From positions 1-7,935 of the forward strand of contig JAQCBM010000081.1 in the NCBI GenBank assembly GCA_027729865.1: a stretch of 7,935 nucleotides of DNA, written 5' to 3'. Of this stretch, positions 1 to 5,336 are shown piece after piece; positions within the stretch are counted from its first letter, which is position 1; every line of letters begins with the position of its first letter. The translations under genes were made by a program, and so were the position numbers. The stretch is from Actinomycetota bacterium (lineage in GTDB: Bacteria > Actinomycetota > Actinomycetes > S36-B12). The notes below the pieces were generated by a model, which was not told the DNA's origin, made no database searches, and saw only the letters and a program-made list of their open reading frames with translations.

Positions 1-612
1 GCGTCGTGTCAGGTGGTGGTGGATTTCACTACTCCCGATGCGGTGATGGAGAATCTGGAATTCGCGATTGGTCATGGCATGCACTGCGTGGTGGGGACCA
101 CGGGCTTCGACGACGCTCGATTGGGCCAGGTGCGGGACTGGGCGGCTGCTCAGCCAGGTGTGGGAGTGCTGGTCGCACCGAACTTCAGTATCGGGGCGGT
201 GCTGATGATGCACCTGTCGGCGCTGGCCGCGCCGTACTTCGAATCGGTTGAAGTTATCGAACTGCACCACCCGGACAAGGTGGACGCACCCTCGGGAACA
301 GCCGCGCATACGGCGCGGGCGATTGCGGCGGCGCGGGGCAAGGCCGGGCTCGGTGCGATTCCCGATGCGACGTCGTCGTCGTTGGACGGTGCACGCGGCG
401 CAACCGTTGAGCAGGTGCCGGTGCACTCGGTGCGATTGCGCGGGTTGGTTGCGCACCAGGAGGTGCTCTTCGGCGGTCCGGGGGAGACCTTGACGATTCG
501 CCACGATTCCTTGGATCGTTCGTGCTTCATGCCGGGCGTGGTGCTGGCCGTACGGTCAGTCGAGAGATTCCCGGGTGTGTACGTGGGGCTCGCTGATTAC
601 CTCGATCTGTAG
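1..612 (+). CDS. dapB: 4-hydroxy-tetrahydrodipicolinate reductase, 5'-truncated
   Basis: Cytoplasmic NAD(P)H-dependent reductase of the lysine/meso-diaminopimelate pathway, supplying cell-wall and lysine precursors. The frame is open from base 1 and stops with TAG at 610-612, giving 203 visible residues. Visible motifs are VVDFTTPDAV near the start, the nucleotide-site GTTGF (visible residues 32-36), NFSIG (codons from 181), and the catalytic/substrate segment ELHHPDKVDAPSGTA (codons 259-303), which contains the catalytic His pair, the Lys and the GT substrate-binding loop. The family is about 245 residues, so roughly 40 N-terminal residues, including the first Rossmann GxxGxxG loop, lie outside the window. 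The GTG codons at 13-19 are internal, not starts. A membrane TPR gene follows after 8 bp, probably in the same transcript. No damage is visible in the part shown. Confidence 0.96.
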   Translation, partial: ASCQVVVDFTTPDAVMENLEFAIGHGMHCVVGTTGFDDARLGQVRDWAAAQPGVGVLVAPNFSIGAVLMMHLSALAAPYFESVEVIELHHPDKVDAPSGTAAHTARAIAAARGKAGLGAIPDATSSSLDGARGATVEQVPVHSVRLRGLVAHQEVLFGGPGETLTIRHDSLDRSCFMPGVVLAVRSVERFPGVYVGLADYLDL

Positions 613-620
613 TTGATGAC

Positions 621-1073
621 ATGAACATCAAGGTGGTGGGCGCGTTCATTGCGCTCATGGTCGTGGGCAGTGTTGCCTACGCATTCTTGGCGATCACCCG
701 AGCGTGGGTGCTGTTCACGTCGGGCGATGTGGTGCAGATCGTGTTCGGCCTATCCATCGTGGTGATTCCTATTCTGGGTGTGGCGCTGATCGGGCGCGAA
801 CTGCTGTTCGGTTGGAGCACCCGAGCTATGGGCCGGCAACTTGCGAGTGAAGGTGGACTGCCGGAGTACCACGGGGAGTTGACGCCATCGGGTCGACCTA
901 CCAAGGAAGACGCCGACGCTGCCTTCGCGCGGTACGCCCAGGACGTTCAGGTAAGTCCGCAGGACTGGCGGGCGTGGTTTCGGTTGGCGATTGCCTATGA
1001 AGATGCGCGCGATCGCAAACGGGCACGTGCGGCCATGCGTCAAGCAGCGAAACTGTTCGCGTCAGGTCGATAA
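621..1073 (+). CDS. small membrane-anchored TPR-like protein downstream of dapB
   Basis: This 150-residue protein has two predicted transmembrane helices (about residues 5-26 and 37-60). A hydrophilic C-terminal part follows, with one tetratricopeptide-like helix pair at about residues 96-148 (DAAFARYAQD..., WRAWFRLAIAYEDA..., RARAAMRQAAKLF). The spacing of W, A and Y residues resembles a TPR, which normally mediates protein contacts. Similar small TPR membrane proteins of unknown role sit next to dapB in many actinobacteria (recalled, not searched). The start is the ATG 8 bp after the dapB stop. No clear Shine-Dalgarno is visible, so translation is probably coupled to dapB. The stop TAA at 1071-1073 lies inside the end of the convergent azlD. 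Function is not known. Confidence 0.85.
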   Translation: MNIKVVGAFIALMVVGSVAYAFLAITRAWVLFTSGDVVQIVFGLSIVVIPILGVALIGRELLFGWSTRAMGRQLASEGGLPEYHGELTPSGRPTKEDADAAFARYAQDVQVSPQDWRAWFRLAIAYEDARDRKRARAAMRQAAKLFASGR

Positions 1074-1373
1074 GCCACTAGCGCGCAGGATTGCTGCGGT
1101 GGCTGCTGCGACCAGGACCACAACCAAGAACGGCGCACGTAGTGCGAGGGCGACGATTGCTGCGGCGAGTCCGGCGAGCCGAGCATCAATTTGCAGTGCC
1201 GTCCCCACCGAGAAGGTCTGCACCGCCACGAGCGCGGCAAGGAGTGCCACCGGCAAGAGCCCGGTGAGCCTGCGCAACCGAGGGTTCTCCAGCACGCGGG
1301 CGGGAATCACGTACCCGGTCAACTTCAGAAGGTACGCACCGATGGACCCGATGATCACTGCCGGCCAGATCAT
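1062..1373 (-). CDS. azlD: AzlD family branched-chain amino-acid transport subunit
   Basis: This 103-residue, almost entirely hydrophobic protein has three to four membrane helices (about residues 3-20, 38-56, 67-80 and 82-100). AzlD proteins are the small partner of AzlC; together they form an exporter for branched-chain amino acids and analogues (AzlCD in Bacillus, BrnFE in Corynebacterium, YgaZH in E. coli). The length and the opening segment, with charged residues around LENPRLRRLTGLLPVALLAA, fit the family. The ATG at 1373-1371 overlaps the azlC stop as ATGA, and a GGAG Shine-Dalgarno lies 8 nt upstream, so the start is well supported. The stop falls inside the last 12 bp of the opposing TPR gene. 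Substrate specificity cannot be read from the sequence. Confidence 0.88.
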   Translation of the reverse strand: MIWPAVIIGSIGAYLLKLTGYVIPARVLENPRLRRLTGLLPVALLAALVAVQTFSVGTALQIDARLAGLAAAIVALALRAPFLVVVLVAAATAAILRASGLST

Positions 1374-2065
1374 GGTGTGCGCTCCGATCGTGCGATGAAG
1401 CGCTCGGCGATGACGGCGACGAGTGCGGCGGACAGCACCGGAAGGCCGGGTGCGAGCAGGGGCACCAATGCGATTGCAACGGCGGCGCTGACCAGGGCGA
1501 GGGCGATAGTGGATCGGTCGCGAAGCCGAGGCCAGAGCAATGCGATGAAGCCGGCAGGCACCGCGGCATCTAGTCCCAGGACTCGCGGATCATCCAATGC
1601 AGCAGCACCCAGCGCGCCGATCAGCGTCCCGATGTTCCACAGGACGAAGATCGCCACGCCGGTGGCCCAAAAGGCATGGCGGGCTTGGCGTGATCCCGGT
1701 GGGTATCGAATCGCCATCGCCGTGGATTCGTCGATGGTGATCTGCGCCCGTCCCAGCACGCGCCACCACGAACTGTGTGCCGAGTCCAGATAGGGGCGCA
1801 GGCTCAGTGCGTACAGCGAGTTGCGTGCACCGAGTAGCAGCGCGGTGAGTACCGCGGCCAGAGTTCCACCACCTGCTCCGAGCACACCAACGAGAGCGAA
1901 CTGGGATGCCCCGGTGAACATGCCCAAGCTAAGTGTTTGGGTTTGCCAGACATCGAGACCGCTGGCAACCGAGATGGCGCCGAAAGAAAGTCCGTAGGCA
2001 CCGGTGGCAACACCGATGCCGATCGCGTTGATGGTGATGGAACGCAGCGGCGTATGGTCGTTCAG
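1370..2065 (-). CDS. azlC: AzlC family branched-chain amino-acid transport subunit, probable CTG start
   Basis: Large multi-pass subunit of the AzlCD branched-chain amino-acid exporter. From a CTG at 2065-2063 the protein has 231 residues, the usual family length of about 230-240. It begins (M)NDHTPLRSITINAIGIGVA and continues through a typical first membrane segment to GMFTGASQFALVG, the AzlC signature region. Starting instead at the TTG at 1927 gives 185 residues and cuts off the first helix, which is clearly family-like in the upstream in-frame codons. No ATG, GTG or TTG lies in frame between 1927 and the glpD overlap. The CTG forms a CTGA overlap with the glpD stop and has AGGTG 4 nt upstream, which suits reinitiation. 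A CTG at 2045-2047 is a second option; a sequencing indel is another. The 3' end overlaps azlD (ATGA). Confidence 0.85.
   Translation of the reverse strand: MNDHTPLRSITINAIGIGVATGAYGLSFGAISVASGLDVWQTQTLSLGMFTGASQFALVGVLGAGGGTLAAVLTALLLGARNSLYALSLRPYLDSAHSSWWRVLGRAQITIDESTAMAIRYPPGSRQARHAFWATGVAIFVLWNIGTLIGALGAAALDDPRVLGLDAAVPAGFIALLWPRLRDRSTIALALVSAAVAIALVPLLAPGLPVLSAALVAVIAERFIARSERTP
1382..1385 (-). promoter_or_regulatory. azlD ribosome binding site (GGAG)
   Basis: On the minus strand GGAG lies 8 nt before the azlD ATG (1373-1371), inside the end of azlC. It supports that start together with the ATGA overlap. Confidence 0.65.
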
Positions 2066-3636
2066 CGCACACCTGCACCAGCGAGCGCGGTTGCGACTTC
2101 CTGAACGGCTGCGCGTGCGGCGGGCAGGTCTTCATCCACGTCATCCAGCCGGAGCCGGCGCTCGATGACGTCGGAGTCGTCCTTGGCGCCTTCGTGCAAG
2201 AAGGCATGGGCGATATCGACCCGGGCAACGGAGGTGTGGGGTGCCACGGGTTCGAGGGCGACTGCTGGATCGGGGAGTAGCTCGGCAAGTGAGCGTACGC
2301 GGTCGGCTTCTGCTCCGTAGCGCATCACCAGTGGATCGGGATCGAAGAATCCTGGCGATCGCAGGAGCGCGTTGGGCGCTGCGCCCATGAGTGCGATCTG
2401 CGTGGTGATGCATGACGCATCGGTAATCAGGTCCACTGCATCTTGGGCCATGCGTCGATAGGTCGTGAGTTTTCCGCCCGTGATGGTGATCACTCCGTCG
2501 TCTGATCGTGCGACCAGGTGCTTGCGCGAGATATCCGAAGTTTCGCCTTCGATCGCCGAGCCGAGCGTGACCAATGGACGAAGTCCCGCGAAAGCACCCA
2601 GGACGTCGTCGCGGGTCAGTGGTTCGCGCAGCACGCGATTGACCTGTTCGATGATCCAATCGATCTCTTGCTGCGGAGCGCGGGGAACATCCTCGATGTG
2701 TTCCACGCCGATGTCGGTGATGCCGGCCAAGACCATGTTGTCAGGACGCGGAAGCAGGAAGCAGTAGCGACCCGACATCTCCGGCACCGGGATCGTCAGC
2801 GCCGCGAAAGGATTGCCTACTCGGTCGGCATCGACGAGCACATGCGTGCCGCGTGAGGGGTGCACATGGACCTGAGAATCCAGCTCACCGGCCCACACGC
2901 CCGTTGCTGTGATGACAGCGCGCGTATAAATCGTCAGCGAATCACCCGTTTGGGTGTCTTCCACCGTCACCCGATCTCCGGTAACCGCGGTGGCTTCAGC
3001 GTGGGTGATGATGCGCGCGCCGAATGCCGCAGCGGTTCGCGCTACCGCCACCACGAGTCGAGCGTCGTCCACCAGCTGGCCGTCCCAGGACATGATTCCG
3101 CCGCGTAAGCGCGCATCGTCTATGCCCGGCGAAACAGCTCGGACCCGTGCAGCAGACAGCAGATGCGCGGGCGGCAGTACCTGTCCTGGCGTGCGGGCTC
3201 CGGTACGCAGGACGTCGCCGGCGAGGAATCCGGCGCGGGTGAGTGCAACCGAACCAATCGAGGTGTCGGTCATGATCGGAACCACCTGGGGCAACGCGCG
3301 AATCAGGTGCGGGGCGATCGTGGTCATCAAGTGCCCGCGTTCAACAGCGCTTTCCCAGGCCACGTCCACATGGCCGGTGGCCAAGTAGCGCAGGCCGCCG
3401 TGCACGAGCTTGCTCGACCAACGGGAGGTGCCGAATGCCAGGTCCTGACGCTCGATCAGCACCGTGGACAGCCGGCTCGCTGCATCGAGGGCAACCCCGG
3501 CACCGGTGATGCCGCCACCGATCACCACCACATCGACCGCCCGAGGGTTGTCGGCGAGGTCGGTCATATCCCGCTGGCGTCGTTCCCACGACAGATCAGC
3601 GGCGGGGTCGCCAACGCGCTGGAAGATGACGTTCAT
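2062..3636 (-). CDS. glpD: FAD-dependent glycerol-3-phosphate dehydrogenase
   Basis: Membrane-associated flavoenzyme oxidising sn-glycerol-3-phosphate to dihydroxyacetone phosphate and passing electrons to quinone. It is 524 residues, normal for actinobacterial GlpD. The N-terminal Rossmann dinucleotide motif IGGGITGAG is at residues 39-47, with the ribose-binding acid E62 in VLIERQD. The GlpD signature SRWSSKLVHGGLRYL follows at 71-85. GGKLTTYRRMA, near residues 390-405, is the conserved C-terminal FAD-site segment, and a helical DAO_C-type domain fills the rest. The start is ATG 3636, because residues 15-35 (LSWERRQRDMTDLAD...) resemble the usual pre-Rossmann helix; the later ATG at 3567 would remove it. 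A weak AGAAAG lies upstream. It is first gene of a glpD-azlC-azlD operon and is divergent from the AGPS-like oxidase. No key residue appears lost. Confidence 0.95.
   Translation of the reverse strand: MNVIFQRVGDPAADLSWERRQRDMTDLADNPRAVDVVVIGGGITGAGVALDAASRLSTVLIERQDLAFGTSRWSSKLVHGGLRYLATGHVDVAWESAVERGHLMTTIAPHLIRALPQVVPIMTDTSIGSVALTRAGFLAGDVLRTGARTPGQVLPPAHLLSAARVRAVSPGIDDARLRGGIMSWDGQLVDDARLVVAVARTAAAFGARIITHAEATAVTGDRVTVEDTQTGDSLTIYTRAVITATGVWAGELDSQVHVHPSRGTHVLVDADRVGNPFAALTIPVPEMSGRYCFLLPRPDNMVLAGITDIGVEHIEDVPRAPQQEIDWIIEQVNRVLREPLTRDDVLGAFAGLRPLVTLGSAIEGETSDISRKHLVARSDDGVITITGGKLTTYRRMAQDAVDLITDASCITTQIALMGAAPNALLRSPGFFDPDPLVMRYGAEADRVRSLAELLPDPAVALEPVAPHTSVARVDIAHAFLHEGAKDDSDVIERRLRLDDVDEDLPAARAAVQEVATALAGAGVR
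2066..2074 (-). promoter_or_regulatory. ribosome binding site supporting the azlC CTG start
   Basis: On the minus strand AGGTG (2074-2070) is followed by four bases and then the CTG at 2065-2063, inside the end of glpD. The spacing is slightly short but usable, and the CTGA stop-start overlap favours reinitiation by ribosomes ending glpD. Confidence 0.4.
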
Positions 3637-3662
3637 ATCGACTTTCTGTGCGTGGTCAAAAG

Positions 3663-3679
3663 GTGGAACCTGGGATCAC
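3663..3679. promoter_or_regulatory. imperfect palindrome, candidate operator
   Basis: The 17 bp sequence GTGGAACCTGGGATCAC reads as GTG-N3-CC-N-GG-N3-CAC: ten paired positions around a central T. It lies 26 bp upstream of the glpD start codon. Its symmetry fits a dimeric regulator, but a match of this size can arise by chance and no known operator was recognised. Confidence 0.3.
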
Positions 3680-3682
3680 AAC

Positions 3683-3702
3683 GCTACCTGCGGCTACCTG
3701 CG
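3683..3702. repeat. perfect 10 bp tandem direct repeat (GCTACCTGCG x2)
   Basis: Two identical copies of GCTACCTGCG lie head to tail at 3683-3692 and 3693-3702, and identity ends at both edges. The 10 bp period is close to one helical turn, so both copies face the same side of the DNA, as in tandem regulator sites. The repeat starts 3 bp after the neighbouring palindrome and ends 32 bp before the oxidase start codon. A binding role is inferred. Confidence 0.5.
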
Positions 3703-3734
3703 ACGGCTGCGTTGGACATGGCAGGCTTCGCGGC

Positions 3735-5336
3735 ATGGATGCGAGCTGGCAACCAGGGCGCTGGGGCGCGCAGCACGAGTCCGAAGCGCTGGATGCGCGT
3801 ACCCGGGACTTTGCGCAACAGGTTCTCGGTGTCCCAGTCCCGGCTCCGCGGCCGACCATGCAGGCTGTTCGAGCATCGCGATGGAGTCACGGTGACCTCG
3901 AGCAGCTGTTCCCAGGCGTTAACGGGAGCGTGGACGACTCAGAACGTGCGCGGTACTCCCGCGGAATGTCATACCTGGACTTCTTGGCATGGCGATCGGG
4001 CGAGGTGCTCGATGCGACAGATGCCGTGCTGTTTCCTGACGACCATGATCAGGTGCTATCGATCCTGCAGACGTGCTCGCGCGAGGGCGTCGTCGTTGTT
4101 CCGGTGGGAGGTGGCACATCCGTTACCGGAGCGATTACGCGCGATGGGTCGCAGGCGCCCGCGATCGCCATTAGTACCCGGCAGTTGAATCAGATACTCG
4201 ACGTAGATGTTGAATCGGGCATCGCGCACGTGGGCTCGGGAGTGACCGGACCGCAGTTGGAGTCGCATCTGGTTGGTACCGGGTGGACCCTCGGACACTT
4301 TCCGCAATCGTGGGAGCAAGCCAGCATCGGTGGATTCATCGCCGCGCGGTCCTCGGGTCAATCCTCAAGCGGGTACGGACGGATCGAGGACATGCTGCTG
4401 GGCGCGCGCGTTGCCACCCCCGTGGGCACATGGGATGTCGGAGGTTTCCCCGCAGCATCGAGCGGACCGGATCTGCGGCACCTGGTCTTGGGAAGCGAAG
4501 GCACGCTGGGGGTAGTGACCTCGGCGCAGTTGCGGGTACGTCCGCGGCCGACCATTCGCGAATACGCGGCGGCGGTTATTCCCGGGGATTTTGGGCGGGC
4601 GATCGAAGCACTGCGGCACCTCGCGCAATCACCGATGCGTCCCACCGTGGTGCGCGCATCGGACACTGCGGAAACCGATGCGCTGCTCATGATGTCGATG
4701 CCACGCGGGGCACTAGGACGAGCCTTCTCGGCGTACCTGAAAGTGCGTTCGGCGCTACCGGGGTCACTTCTCATCCTGGGCTGGGAGGGAACCAGAGCGT
4801 CGGACGTTGCCGCTGCACGCGCGCACACTCGGGAGATACTCGACGGCGCGGTGTGGCTGGGTGGTCGTCCTGGTCGATCCTGGGAGCGTGGCCGATTTCA
4901 TGGCCCCTACCTGCGTGATGCCTTGATGGACCAGGGATATCTGGTGGAAACCTTCGAAACCGTCACTCGATGGTCCAATGTTGCTTCCCTGCATCAGACG
5001 GTTCAGCAGGCAGCGCGAAGTGCGTTGGGTGAGCGCAGTTACGTCATGGCTCACATCTCACACAGTTACGACACCGGAGCCTCGTTGTACTTCACAGTGT
5101 TGGCTGGTGGCTGGTCGGATCCGCTCGAATCGGCTTCACGTTGGCGGGCGGCCAAGGCGGACATCACCCAAGCGATCGTCTCCGGTGGCGGGGCAGTGAG
5201 TCATCATCACGGCGTGGGTCGTGATCATCGGGCGTGGCTACCCGAGCAGGTGGGTGCCATCGGCATGGACGTGCTGCGTTCGGTTAAGACGGCACTCGAC
5301 CCACGCGGAATCATGAATCCCGGAGCGTTGCTGTGA
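3735..5336 (+). CDS. AGPS-like FAD-binding oxidase (alkyl-DHAP synthase family)
   Basis: This 533-residue flavoprotein of the PCMH/VAO type most resembles alkyldihydroxyacetonephosphate synthase, which swaps the acyl chain of acyl-DHAP for a fatty alcohol in ether-lipid synthesis. Visible motifs are the FAD loop PVGGGTSVTG (residues 123-132), IGGFIAARSSGQSSSGYGRI (198-217), GSEGTLG (253-259), VVRASD (305-310), SYDTGASLYF (444-453, with Y445 matching the AGPS active-site Tyr), SHHHGVGRDHR (489-499, the essential His cluster) and LDPRGIMNPG (521-530). The start is ATG 3735 because MDASWQPGRWGA matches the family's W-x-x-W-G opening. The GTG at 3648 adds 29 unconvincing residues that cover the control region. 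A weak AGG lies 9 nt upstream. The TGA overlaps the kinase GTG. The actual bacterial substrate is uncertain, and a 2-hydroxyacid oxidase role is possible. Confidence 0.88.
   Translation: MDASWQPGRWGAQHESEALDARTRDFAQQVLGVPVPAPRPTMQAVRASRWSHGDLEQLFPGVNGSVDDSERARYSRGMSYLDFLAWRSGEVLDATDAVLFPDDHDQVLSILQTCSREGVVVVPVGGGTSVTGAITRDGSQAPAIAISTRQLNQILDVDVESGIAHVGSGVTGPQLESHLVGTGWTLGHFPQSWEQASIGGFIAARSSGQSSSGYGRIEDMLLGARVATPVGTWDVGGFPAASSGPDLRHLVLGSEGTLGVVTSAQLRVRPRPTIREYAAAVIPGDFGRAIEALRHLAQSPMRPTVVRASDTAETDALLMMSMPRGALGRAFSAYLKVRSALPGSLLILGWEGTRASDVAAARAHTREILDGAVWLGGRPGRSWERGRFHGPYLRDALMDQGYLVETFETVTRWSNVASLHQTVQQAARSALGERSYVMAHISHSYDTGASLYFTVLAGGWSDPLESASRWRAAKADITQAIVSGGGAVSHHHGVGRDHRAWLPEQVGAIGMDVLRSVKTALDPRGIMNPGALL
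5322..5325 (+). promoter_or_regulatory. histidine kinase ribosome binding site (GGAG)
   Basis: GGAG sits 7 nt before the GTG at 5333, within the last codons of the oxidase gene. It decides for the GTG start over the ATG at 5351, whose upstream bases (GTAGGT directly abutting) leave no room for a spaced site. Confidence 0.7.

Larger units (their letters stand above)
3637..3734. promoter_or_regulatory. divergent control region between glpD and the AGPS-like oxidase
   Basis: This 98 bp gap separates two divergent operons and must hold both promoters if each is transcribed from here. No clear pair of -35/-10 boxes of the housekeeping type could be picked out on either strand. It contains an imperfect palindrome and a perfect tandem direct repeat, listed separately. 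The gap is short enough that one bound regulator could affect both operons. Confidence 0.6.

Noticed and set aside
1047..1060. GCGAA-ACTG-TTCGC hairpin as a bidirectional terminator
   Set aside because: The stem is only 5 bp, there is no T run on either strand, and it lies inside the TPR coding sequence.
1191..1793. Plus-strand open frame of about 200 codons opposite azlC/azlD
   Set aside because: Low-complexity Arg/Ala/Gly-rich translation with no motif, while azlC and azlD on the other strand match family features and overlap neatly.
3648..3734. Extended GTG start for the AGPS-like oxidase, adding 29 residues
   Set aside because: The extra residues do not resemble the family N-terminus and would cover the whole divergent control region including the direct repeat; ATG 3735 gives a family-like opening.
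3163..4188. Plus-strand open frame of about 341 codons spanning glpD, the control region and the oxidase start
   Set aside because: It crosses two confident genes and the divergent gap, has no recognisable motif, and is an antisense or out-of-frame shadow.
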